Part shown: one piece after another, positions 1 to 11,265 of the stretch
Position numbering within the stretch: position 1 is the first letter of the stretch
Layout: each line of letters begins with the position of its first letter
Source of the DNA: Adiantum capillus-veneris
Lineage: Eukaryota; Streptophyta; Polypodiopsida; Polypodiales; Pteridaceae
Assembly (NCBI GenBank): GCA_014529385.2
Contig: CM043962.1
Location: forward strand, 92,764,180-92,828,179
Direction of reading: 5' to 3'
Length of the DNA stretch: 64,000 nt
The notes under the pieces: generated by a model
Seen by the model: the letters and a program-made list of their open reading frames with translations, nothing else
What the model was told of the DNA's origin: nothing
Databases searched by the model: none
Program-made: the position numbers and the translations under genes

Positions 1-1
1 T

Positions 2-752
2 TTGGATGATGACATATGGGAGTTCTCTAAGGACGGTGACATTATCATCCTCGGGGACTTCAATGCTAGGATGCCCATCACCAGGCAGTGTTTTATGATA
101 CTTCATAGGAGATGCTAAGAGAGATAGATGTGGCAGAAACGGGCCTTTCCAGACTATCACACGATATGGAATATACTGAGTATGGGCGACACCTAATAGA
201 TATGGGCACTGCACATGGATTGGCCATCTTGAACGGCCTACAGAGATTTCCTGCTGTGCGGGAGGTTTTACATGCTTCCCACAGAGACATGGAGCCAGCA
301 CGGTGGACTATGTCATGGCACAATCAAATCTCATCTCTAGTATCCAAGATCTCACAGTTGGGCCGAGACCGGTCGGGGTGGCAGTGGATCATGCTCTGGT
401 GTCAATGACCATCTCCTTCCAGTTCAATGTAGCACACAGGCCACGAGTAGCAGCCCCTACTCTCTACACATTCACAAGGGAGACGGACTTTGTATACATA
501 GACGGAATCTACAGACGCCTATGCACTGAGGACCCGGGGCGACCTCTGGAGGAGCTAACTACTATACTAACACAGACACTACATGAGGCAGCAGCAAAAG
601 CATACCCACACACCCAGCCTGAGCAGAGCCGCCGATCTGGGAGCATGCCTCAGAATAGCTGGTACGATGAGGAGTGCCGCCAGACTAGAGCCAGACTTCA
701 GAGGGAGGTGTTGTTGGGGGATGTCACTCATAGACAGTCAAAGATGGATTTC
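2..752 (+). pseudogene. LINE endonuclease (EEP fold), partial and frameshifted
   Basis: Reading from base 2, the frame gives the conserved endonuclease motif GDFNAR at about 53-70, which belongs to the exonuclease-endonuclease-phosphatase fold that nicks target DNA for LINE insertion. Compared with the related copy at 27956-28360, about four bases are missing near 82-90. This moves the reading to another frame (112-300, with the family motif SHGLAILNGL recognisable as AHGLAILNGL). A second shift near 290-300 moves it to the frame of the RT. That third frame stays open to a TGA at 753-755. The copy is therefore inactive. The start lies outside the window. Confidence 0.85.
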
Positions 753-761
753 TGACGCCTG

Positions 762-3310
762 GTGCGGCGAAAGAAGAGGGCTTTTTTGGCTCAACTCAAG
801 CAGGATCTATATCATATATTCTTGAGTCAGGACTCACGTGAGGCGTGGCGGCTCTTTCATGAGCAGTCCCCCCCCCCCCCTGCTATTTCCTCCACAGAGA
901 CCTGGGGTCAGTACGCATCATCTTTGTACACAGTACCTGGACAGCCGCCCATCCCCAACCCCGCTGACCCATGCCCACACACATGTGTCTTTTTCACCGC
1001 TGAGATGGTGAAGAAAGCTATTGACAGGATGAAGACTGGGAGAGCATATGATCATGAGGGCCTACTCGCTAAGCATTTCATGCATGCCAAAGACTTACTA
1101 GCAAAGCTTCTAGCATTTATGTTTAACCGTGCCATGTGTGAGGGCCTACTGGACACTTGGAGCCTATCTACGATCGTACCTATCTTCAAATCAGGAGACC
1201 CCATGGAGCCTAGGAATTATCGCACTATTATGATTGGGCACACACTGGCAAGATTGTATGCATCCATTCTTGAGCAACAATTGAGTAGATGGGCAGAGAG
1301 GGAAGGACTGCGTGCAACTGGGCAGGCAGGGTTCAGGAGAGGCTTCTCTACTCTTGACCACATCTTGACACTCAGGGCCATCATCGAGGAAGGCAGATCT
1401 CATGGGAGACGGATCTATTGTAGCTTTGTGGACTTCCGCAAAGCTTTTGACACAGAACCCAGAGCTAGATTGATACGCAGATTACAGGAAATGGGAGTAC
1501 CCACAGAGCTCATTTGGGGGATCATGGCATTATACAGATCAGTAGTAGGGCATGTACGCACCCCGGAGGGACTCTCAATACCGGTTCACTCCACTATTGG
1601 GGTGAAGCAGGGTTGCCCGCTCTCTCCTACTCTTTTCGGTATGTATGTGGATGAGGTTTCTAACTACATTGGGAGGGACGAGGATAAAGGTGCACAGTTG
1701 GCAGGGACATGGATTCCACTTTTGTTATATGCGGACGATATTGTGTTGATCTCCGAATCCCCATAGGGAATGCAACTCCAATTGGATGCTTTGCATACGT
1801 TTGCCCACGAAAACGGTTTGTCTGTCAACCTTGGCAAAACCAAGGTTATGGTGTTTAATACCACTCCACAGTGGATCAGGAGATCAGCACGTACATTCAC
1901 ATACAGCCAGGAGACTGTGGAGTACATAGACGCTTACACATACCTTGGAGTGGTTTTTACTGGACCCACGTTCTCACTCAGAAGAGCAGCAGAGACCAGA
2001 CTGACTAGAGCCCACGCAACATTGGGTAGATTGGAGAGGATGTGTTCGCAGGTTCAGTTTCAAGAACCCCGGACGAAGCTCTAGCTCTTTGACACCTTGG
2101 TGGCCTCAGCATTGCTCTATGGGGCTGAGATATGGGGACCTTCATTGGATCGCCACGGGAGGCCGGGTCGCATAGACGGATGGGGGAACATGGAGAAACC
2201 TCTCGTCTCTATGATCTCGCGGCTCATTAGAGCCAAGGCATCAGTACCACGGGCCATTATCCAAGCAGAGCTAGCAGCCCCCCCACTAGTAGTAGAGGTG
2301 CTCACCAAATCAGTCTCCTTCATAAACCGCACATGGGAACTTCCCAGAGACAGATATACTCGCATAGCACTTGAGTCCTCTTGACAGTTAGCCATACAAG
2401 GAGATACAACATGCTGGTATGGGGAGATGACATCATGGTTTCAGGCGCATGGGTTCAACATAGACAGGCTGCCACCATTCCAGTACTCATTGGATGCATC
2501 ATCTCTCATTCTTACACAGCTGGAGATCACCAAGCTCATCCGCCAAGACCTGACCCAGCTAGACACCAGGAGGACATGGATACAACCAACACAAGAACTG
2601 GGTACGAAGATGGCTTTCTATAGAGACCACCTCCTCCAGCTTACGGAAGATGGTTTTGTGATGAGACCCAGATACATGGATACCCACCTGTCTCATGGGA
2701 TATGGTGTGCTATTGGCCAGTTATGCACATCGTCTCACCAGCTGCGGATTGAAACCGGGAGATACAGCGGAGTACCAACAGAGGCCAGGACATGCCCCTT
2801 GTGTGACATGGAACCTAAGTCAGAGCTACATTATACATGCCGCTGCCCCGTCTACTACGAGATACGAGGCCACTTCCATTGCTTGTTCAGAGAGGGTTTT
2901 GGACCACTCTCAAGAGTAATGGGATATGAAGATCAAAGATGCCTGGGTTTGTTCTTGCTCGAGCTGCGCAGACACAGAGAGAGCCTGATGAATGGCGAGG
3001 CTAACCAGTCTCAAAGACGGATTATAGACTTCTTCAGAGCAGACACGGGACAGCCGCAAGAGACACTCCCACAACAGAGCTCCCCCCCGTCTCACACTAG
3101 AGGCACACTGATTGACCGAGCGATTGAACTAGGGAAATCCAGGCACCCACGACTGCGCAGGACTACACAGCATCGACGGAGGCTACGTCAAAAGATTTAG
3201 AGCACGCTGGCCAGGCATGAACGACGCCCAGTCAGACTACTAACCATGGAGGAAATTGATGAGATTCGCCAACGACCGATGCTAAATCTTTTGTGATTCA
3301 GCTATCCCAA
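762..3310 (+). pseudogene. LINE reverse transcriptase with C-terminal zinc motif
   Basis: One frame runs from 303 to 3200, interrupted only by stops at 753, 1764, 2082 and 2382. RT motifs in order are FVDFRKAFD (about 1427), GVKQGCPLSPTLF (about 1600) and the catalytic YADD (about 1729). A C-terminal CPLC...H...C zinc motif lies near 2794-2850, as is usual for LINE ORF2. Comparison with the fragment at 54441-54638 shows the protein once continued past the TAG at 3198 to about 3310, since both carry an RPVRLLTMEEIDE block. The TGA stops at 753 and 2382 fit CGA-to-TGA change, and the TAG stops may fit CAG-to-TAG. A C-run at 870-883 keeps the frame. Confidence 0.92.
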
Positions 3311-3461
3311 CTAGCCGCCCTTTTTTGCTTAGTTTTCAGCTTAGCTCACATCGACCAATCTAGAATCCCATAATATATATCTTTGTTTTGTACTGTTGTT
3401 AGGTTATTTTGTTACTCTGACTTTGTATCAGATCCACCACCTTGTAACTTTCTGGTCTCAT

Positions 3462-3476
3462 AGGTCACTATGGCCT
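3462..3476 (+). other. LINE 3'-terminal hairpin
   Basis: AGGTCA-CTA-TGGCCT can form a 6-bp stem with one G-U pair. It sits about 30 bases before the CT tail of the LINE. The same element is found at the other LINE 3' ends in this window (30313-30328, 54320-54334 and 55037-55052). Confidence 0.6.
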
Positions 3477-3515
3477 TTTGAAGACATTAATATAACATTT
3501 CATTTCTCTCTCTCT

Positions 3516-4108
3516 CGTGGAGAGCAGGCTCTGGATGGGCCGTATCTGTTGTGTCTAGCTCTTCACTATGGCACGGTAGGCTCCGAGGATACTCAGGGTG
3601 TAGTAAGTGTGTTGACCAAGCATGCAATAACATGAGGTTGCACATCAGAGAGGCAACTACGATGGAGCTGAAAGGGATGCAGGTTCTGCAGCAAAGAGGC
3701 AAGTGCGATGGAGCTGAAAGGATGCAGGAGAGGAGGTGGACAGCGGGCAGAACAGGACGGCGTGCTGGAGGAGAGCAGGTGGGGGAGTGCTGCGTGTGCA
3801 TCGCCTCCACGTTGTCGTGAAATGCATTATGCTTTTAGTATGGTGGGAATCCTGAGAATCTCCAGTGTTAATTAATTAATGGATCGACATTAGACCCAGT
3901 ATAGTATGTCTGACCGATTCTAAGAAAATGGAGGGGAAGGGAGAATCTATGGAAGATGCTGGTTTTTTAATGGAAGGTAGGCAACGTGGGGGCGTCACTG
4001 TTGGTAGCACAAGCCAGTCAGCTATGGGGCAAGAAAAACCGGCATGACGCCTGGATATCTCTCCGCACAACATGTGGGCGGCATGCCCCTCTCTACACAC
4101 TTGGCGAA

Positions 4109-4110
<2 letters not shown>
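3516..4110. other. No recognised gene
   Basis: This spacer lies between the LINE tail and the CT microsatellite. It contains a short internal near-repeat (ATGGAGCTGAAAGG at about 3661 and 3707). Nothing resembling a gene was found. Confidence 0.5.

Positions 4111-4167
<57 letters not shown>
4111..4167. repeat. (CT)n microsatellite, left half of a split target
   Basis: This is a pure CT dinucleotide run. It stops exactly at the first base of the gypsy 5' LTR and resumes at 17657 right after the 3' LTR, so the retrotransposon appears to have split one microsatellite. Confidence 0.95.
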
Positions 4168-4171
<4 letters not shown>

Positions 4172-4732
4172 AACCCTCGTGGCTCACGGACACCCTATCA
4201 CCTACGACGGACACTGTAACCGTATTATTTATTTAAGTAGAGTCAGGCACCGGGCTTGTCGGCCCAATAGGGAAAGGTAGAGTGATCGCCGATGAGAGGC
4301 GCACTCTAACACGAACATTCTAGGGTTAGTTGGCTAAGCATGGGCGCCCAAGTGTGAATGGGGTGAGCTCACATAAAAGCCAATTAAACCTAAAATTGAG
4401 TCATTCTCTCATTGTGCAATAGAAGCTGCTCTTGCTCCATCTCCACCTTCTCCTTCACCATCTCCTTGTGTGTGTGCGTGTGAGAGAGAGAGTGTGTGTG
4501 CGATCGAGCATTGCGGCGGCACGACGGCGGCGAGGCGGTTGAGCGCGGCGTAGCGGCGTCTCCCTCTTCTTCGCGGCGTGGAATCCTCTACGGCAGGAGC
4601 ATAAGGCGGTGAGTGACACACCATTGCCTTCTTGAGCTTACTAGTTAAACTAGTTGTGTGCTTGGAGCTGTCTGCGGCTCGTACACGGTGTATCGGCAAG
4701 TCCCTTGCTTCGACAGTGCGGCAAGGAGCGCA
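4168..4732 (+). repeat. 5' LTR of the gypsy element
   Basis: This 565-bp LTR has TG...CA ends and matches 17074-17656. It includes a TATTATTTATTTAAG stretch at about 4225 that could serve as a TATA-type promoter, and a GT/GA-rich tract near 4465-4500 that differs in length from the 3' copy. Confidence 0.95.
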
Positions 4733-4738
4733 CATTTT

Positions 4739-4757
4739 TGGCGCCGCTGCCGGGGAA
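4739..4757 (+). other. Primer binding site, tRNA-Asp type
   Basis: TGGCGCCGCTGCCGGGGAA follows the LTR after six bases. It matches the complement of the plant tRNA-Asp 3' end with one mismatch, judged from memory of that tRNA. Confidence 0.8.
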
Positions 4758-5804
4758 TACCCTGCACTAAACCCAAGAGGCACTTTGTGCTTCTTGTATG
4801 AGTGGTTTGCAGTAGGAAAGAAGAGGGAGAGGAAGGCGTATTTTTTCTGCAAGTTGTTAATTCTGTTTTTCTGTTGCGCACAGTTTGCATTTTCTGTTTT
4901 TCTGCTACGTACATTTAGTATTAGTTAGACAGTTAGCAAAATTCTGTTTTTCTGTTTGCACACAGTTAGCATTAGTCACACAGTTAGCATTTCTTGCGTT
5001 TTTTGCATTTTCTGTGTTTTCACTGCACAGTTCTGTCAAGTTTCAATTTTTGCATTTTCTGTGTTTTCTGTGTTTTCTGGTTTGTGCACAGTTAGGCGCA
5101 CAGTTAGTTAATTAAGTAGGTTAGTAATTAGGTGAACCACTGATTAGCAGGTCAGTAGGTAGGTGGGACAGTAAATAGTTAGGTGAGGTCAACGCGCACA
5201 AAAACGCGTACCAAATAATATCTCCAAAAAAAAATTTTAAAAAAAAATAAAAATATTGGAAAAAAAATCCGAAAAAAAAAACATGAGCGAGGGGGAGGGT
5301 AGATTTTCGGAAATAAAAAACGTGAGTTATAAAAACGGACGAGTTGGTTTGTATAAAAGTTAGATCGGGATCGGGATCATTTCCCCAAGCCCAAGCCCAA
5401 GCCCAAGCCCAGGCCCAAGCCTCAAGCCTCAGTCCTATGATATATACTAGACTCACTCTTATATATATACCCTACCTCCTCAAGAGGGAATGAGAGCATG
5501 TGGGACAAGTCCTCCACTCTCCTCCCTTCTCTTCCCACTTGCACCTTTAGACTTGCTATTTGGAGCCTAGTTCCCCAGCTAGGAAAAGACTGTTTCGAGC
5601 TTTTCTGGAGCAAAATAGAACCAAACGGTGGGCTGTAAAGCACAGTGCATCCCTCCTAACGATACGCTCGTTTCGAGCTATCACACGGCCCATTCCACGA
5701 CACGCTCTAAAAAATCTAGCAAAAAAACAAACAAAAAACACGCTAAAAACTAGTCACAAGGCCTCCTAGAGCAGCTTTTTGACACCTTAGGGTATCAAAA
5801 GCAC
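4758..5804 (+). other. Gypsy 5' leader with simple repeats
   Basis: This untranslated leader holds an imperfect TTTTCTGTTTTTCTG / CACAGTTAG repeat field (about 4855-5110), A-rich runs (5221-5282) and a hexamer array of AAGCCC units (about 5388-5424). A TATATATATACC stretch lies at 5460. No coding sequence was recognised. Confidence 0.7.
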
Positions 5805-8800
5805 ATGCACTTACGCTCTGGGCGGGTGCTAGAACACGAGCATATTGAGGGTGCCTCTGTTCATACGGACACCCATTACCCATCCACGATAGGCTCTAGA
5901 CCCTCAGCGGGGACACAAGGTAGCACCACCCAAGACCCTAAAATAGCCGCTAGTGATTCCTCCTCCGACTCAGAAATCATGGAAGCATACCCTCACTGAG
6001 AGAGAAGGCCATGCACCTCCCGAAGCTCCACAGCCTAGTACTAGTATGTTTAGCCGTTTCATGGAAACATTAGGTAGAGCTACTCGCTCGGAACCTGATG
6101 CAAATGAAGCACACGAAGGGGGTGTGGAAGTGGACTCTCCTTTCACATCGCACGTGGACCCCACACCCCCAAAGAGTGTCCATGTGGATATCCTGCCAAC
6201 TTCTTACCAAGAAGGCCCTGTTGAGCTGCCTCCTTCAGAAGTTCCCTCTAGAGTACCGTTAGTGACAAGTAAAACCACGGGGAGCAACATTGCTTCTACC
6301 TCACAAGAAACCGTTAACACGTAGACTCTAGAAGGATTGTTCATTAATGATCATTGGACATACGACCTCCACACTGAGGTGTTGACGGATCTACACTCTG
6401 GCCACGCTTACCATGTAGGATGGATAGAGATTGTACAATCCACCTCTAGTGCCACGAGCATCGAAGATCAACAGAAAATGATCTGTAATGTTATCCATGG
6501 CATTATTCAATCAGAAAGGCAAAACCGAGGGGTAAATATACTCTCAACTGGCCCCATGAGATTTCTGGATACGAGCAAGGCTCAACAGCCTACTCTATCA
6601 CAAATGGAGACTCCTCTAATGAGCCCCATGGACCCATCTTACGTCATTTCACCTGGGCTCTCTATGCAATCTGAGCCTCCGAGCGACAACTTTAGCTTCC
6701 CTAACTTGGCTCAACCCTCTATTAAGGAAAACACAGTGCTCACTCCAGGGATAAGCCTGACAGAGAATGTACCGATGACATCTACGGTTAGCGCAGTGCC
6801 ACTACCTAGTGTCGTAGTACCTAATATGGGGCCTCGATCGTATGTACCTCTAGCCCCTTATGCACACATGGCCCCCACACCTCCAATTGTACCACTTGTT
6901 TATGCTCCTCGAGTGCCGCTCCCTAGCCCTTATCCGAGTGGACCTATGCCCGGTTATGTTCCATATCCTGCATCATCCACACATATGCCAAGACCGGTAC
7001 CCGTCCCTCTCCCACATATGATTCCAAGAGTACCTCCACCGGCCCTGCCTCCTCACATAGGTGACTTGGCAGCGTTTGCTCAAACCATAGGTCGATCTAT
7101 CGCGGAAAATATGCGTCACGCATCTGATAGAGAGCCTAGAAGTAAGGCAGTACAAATTGCCAAACTCATGCAAAAATTCAATTGGGACGAAGATGCTAGA
7201 AAACACATTGAAGTGTTTGAACAAGTATGTGATTCCTTAGGGGAATGCAACGAACTACATAAGTGCAATGCCTTAACCTTGACATTAAGTGGGAAGGCTG
7301 GAGATTGGTATAGAACCCTAAGGGTGGACGAGAAAACAATCTACCCTACCCTTCGAAGGTTGTTTCTAAAGGAGTACATACGAGAAGGTGTGCTTTGGGG
7401 TGTAGCATCTCAGCTACAGAAGGCCGAACGTAAGGAAGGAGAGTCAGTAAGGGACTTCATTAGTCGTCTAAAGCACTTAAACTCTCGCTGCCCTGTAAAT
7501 GAGCGCTTCAACAATAACCAACTGCTTGATCGATTCATTCGAGGGTTGAGGAATGAAGGAATCTATAATGGACTAGTGATTAGAGGTATCACAACCTGGG
7601 AAGATGTCACTGCCAATGCAATCCAATTAGAGGACAACTTGATGATAGCAGGCATGAGGGTGTCTACTGACACAAGATCCACTAGCTCACAAGCCATTGA
7701 GTATGAACCCATGACTGCAAAGCCCATTGCCAATGAGCCAAAGGTATTTGAGACATTCTTGACAGACCTCACCAAGGCAATCCAAGAGTCTCTTAAGGAG
7801 AATCGACCCCCTCAAAATAGTCACATGTATCCAAGAAGGGAGCAACAATGGTGTTCCATTTGCTTAGGTCCACATAGCACCAGTGAGTGCCCTACGTTTA
7901 GAGTAAAATTTAATGGAACTTGCAACGCATGTGGTAGGTATGGTCACCAAGCTAAGGATTGTTTAATGATCAAACGTATGATGGCAAATAGACCACCTGT
8001 AGCCTGGACGGATGCACCTCGAGCTCCTGTATTGATGCCTGCTCCACCTGTTGAGCAACTACAGCAACACATGGTCCCTAGATCTCAAAATGTTGTACAA
8101 GCTACACCGCTACCACCTCCTGTGCTAGGACCGCAGCCCCCGCATCCAAGATTCGCCCCTATGAACCAAGTGGGTTGCGAGCCATCAAATGCTTATGCAG
8201 ATGGCTGTGAGGAGGAAATAGACACTAGTATTGCCTACGGACTTGATACATTGGAAGAGTGTCCTATATACTACATGGAAGATTGTTGGGGGCAAGTCAA
8301 GCCGGTTTATCAAGCTGCTGCTGTCGCATCCAGAGGTCAAAATATCAACACCCAGGCTAGGAGGCCACCTCTTCAATGCTACGAGTGTGGTGGACCACAT
8401 CGGGCAGCGGAGTGCCCTATTAGGCTGCAAAAGAATGCTGCACAGATGCAAATGAATCAAGGGGGCACGTCTGCAATGCCAATACTCACATGTAATCGTT
8501 GTGGCATAGATCACTTGATTGCCCAATGCCCCTATAACCCAAATGCGCCTAAAATCACACCCCTAAATTTGGTCGAAATTGCTAGTGTGACATCGCCAAT
8601 ACCACCCGTCGCACCCGCTTATGTGATTACACGGTCCATGCTTCAAGGTCCAGGCCATATCCTCGAAGAGAGAGATACCGCGTCAATTATCCAAGCAAAG
8701 AAAAAGAAGACACGAAGGAAGAGGTCGCAGAATACGGGAAATTCAAAGCCAAGTTCCAAAACAAACATAGGAACAGGAGATGACCCCGTGTATATGAATG

Positions 8801-11265
8801 ACCTCGAGGATGATTCAGATTCAATCGAGACAATGGAGACTAGAACCAATACCACAAAGGGAAAGACCGACAAAGAAAACCGTAACATGGAACCAAATGA
8901 AAACCGAATAAGAGAAAACCATAAAGAGCCTCTGAAAACACCACAAGTGTTTCCAAATCCAATCCAAGACCCCCAAGATAAACCGCAGGGGCAAAAAGGG
9001 AAGAATCGTAAAAAGAAGATTGGGACGTACCCAAACCCAGTAGACGAGATTGAGCAGGTGAAACATCTAAGAGGTTTAGTGGAGGAGACTCAAAGGAAAC
9101 TAGAACCAGAACCCATGCCTGTCAAAATTCATGACGCAGTGTTTCCCACGCAAGTTCATCCACCCCACATGAACCATAGACCGTTAGCCATATCTAGTAT
9201 CATCCAAGAAGGGAGTGAGGACGGGACATCAGAAAGTGAGCATACACCTTTCTTGTTGGAAAGGATGTTTAACAAAGGAATACCTGATCCCATTGAGGAA
9301 TATGAGATTCCATCCTCACCAGTTCCTAGTCAAGGACCTACACCCTACAAAATGCCAATGAATGTTGCCAAACTAGTGGACTTCATGTCTTCTGAGGTCC
9401 GAACCACGATCATAGCAAAGCTGTATGGAGATCCTGAGTTATTCCTTGCACTTCGAGCATTCCTTAATGGAGAGCTACGAACGGGATTACCGCAGTTTGC
9501 GCAACCAAATAGGCCTGACTCGATTATGATTGATGAGGAAAATCATGTGCAATCACTTGACTTAGATGGACACGAGTCTGTGATCGAGGTACCCATTAAC
9601 GAATTAGGGCAGTATTTTGAAGGCGACGAGTCTAATGCGACCCTACCCATCACTACCAAGGGATTAACTATAAAGGGAATTCTTGATGGTGGTGCGGGAG
9701 TTAGCATCGTTACAAAAGATTGTTGGGAATCCATGGAAAAACCCCGCCTCAGTGTTACTAACATTGTGGTAAAGATGGCAAATGGTACCATAGCCAAACC
9801 TATGGGGATGCTCAAGGATCTTAAGATCAAAGTTCTAGGACACAAGGTACGACATACGTTCATTGTAATGGATTTCTCTAAACACCTTATGTCATATGAA
9901 ATGATTTTAGGACGACCATTCATGAGGGAAGCACAAATGGTTCATGATTGGTCTAAAAATCATGTCTATTTGCAATTCCAAGACTCTGTCCTTAGAGTGG
10001 ATTTGGTGACTGGTAAGGTACACCCCTTAGGGAGTAAAACCATTATTGATCATCGCTCTGACACCACAGTTCACTCGGCCCCACTACAATATTGTTACAC
10101 TTGTAAGAAGGATACAGACATTGGCCAAGATTCTCCTTACATGGATGTGTTACCGGGTATGACGGAATCAGACAACGTAGACTGGGTTCACCTAGCTGCA
10201 ACCATAGATACCTGGGGAAATAGAGGAACCACTTGGGTCACACCAGAGGGGGAAGAGGTACCACAAATTGCACCTCTGAACATGATAAGTGCCATACATG
10301 CATCTTCTAAGGGCAAGGCAATTGTGGACCAATCTGACAGTGACACCGATAGCTCAATAGAAGACTTTGACCAACACGACTTGGACACTGACTCCCAGAG
10401 TGAAACGGATTCTGAATCTCATGAATTAGAGAGTGGAGCAAGTTCAGAGTCAAAACATTCGGAAGGACCGATCACATCAACCGATGATAGCTCCCCCGAG
10501 AGTGAAGAGGACACCAACGAGGACTCCTTTAGTGAGCCAGATCTAAATGCAAATCAAAAGCAGGTCTCAAATAAGAAAAAGAAAAACCTTAAGAGGCGTC
10601 GATATCGAGCCAATGTACGTGCTAGGATAAAAAAGAAGAGATCCTCAGCAGAATGGCTCAGTTATATAGGAGCATGTGATGCTCATCGAAAATTGGTAGA
10701 CAATTGGGGTGAATATCTCCAAAATGTTATGTGGTGTAGACCACGACCCCATGACATAGCCCAATTAGAGATCATAGACAAGCCAAAGTTGAGCCGCACT
10801 GCAAGGAGGCGTCAAAACCAAGAGTTAGCTCGACAACACAAGAAAGCAGAAATGGAAGCACAAACCAAAGCACAACCAGAATCCACAGACTTGCATCCTG
10901 CACCAGAACATTTCAAATCTTACACCACAGGGGAAGCAAAGGTTGTGTACACAAAAGCCCAAAGAATACCTATCGATGGGAATAATGGAATTTATGATGG
11001 TCCGGCAATAGTTAAAGAAATAGAATTAGCTGACCCCGGTGAAGAATCAAAACCTGTTTTTATTGCCCAAGACCTCACAGAAGTTGAAGAGGCGGTCCTC
11101 AAAGAGCTTCTCAAGGAATTCAAGGACGTATTCGCTTGGACATACCATGATATGAAAGGTGTTCCACCTTCTGTGGTCCAACATACAATCCCTATGATTA
11201 GCACTGCGAAGCCCGTACAACAAAGACCCTACCCGATGAATCCTAAGTACGCAAAGATCATTTAA
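5805..11265 (+). pseudogene. Gypsy gag-protease and start of RT
   Basis: The reading starts at MHLRSGR (5805), a common start in plant gypsy gags. It shifts frame near 5953-5995, meets a stop at 6322, and then stays open for 1642 codons (6337-11265). In that ORF a retrotransposon gag domain spans about residues 270-435. Four zinc knuckles of CX2CX3-4HX4C type lie near residues 504, 529, 681 and 719. A Lys/Arg-rich tract follows near residue 790. A retropepsin-like domain begins near 1113 with LDGGAG, where the usual D-S/T-G active site has become D-G-G, and has an ILGRPF block downstream. A Ser/Asp/Glu-rich tract covers about 1330-1405. The RT N-terminus begins near 1560. A TAA at 11263 interrupts RT. 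Gag packages the RNA and the protease would cut the polyprotein. Confidence 0.92.

Larger units (their letters stand above)
1..3515 (+). mobile_element. LINE (non-LTR retrotransposon), copy 1, 5' part outside window
   Basis: The stretch reads as the second ORF of a plant LINE: an AP endonuclease, then a reverse transcriptase, then a C-terminal Cys/His zinc motif, followed by a short 3' UTR and a CTCTCTCTC tail at about 3504-3515. Its 3' part is homologous to the minus-strand fragment at 54290-54665. The left edge of the window cuts through the endonuclease, so ORF1 and the 5' end are not visible. Stops and a small deletion make the copy non-coding today. I could not identify a target duplication because only one end is present. 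Confidence 0.93.
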
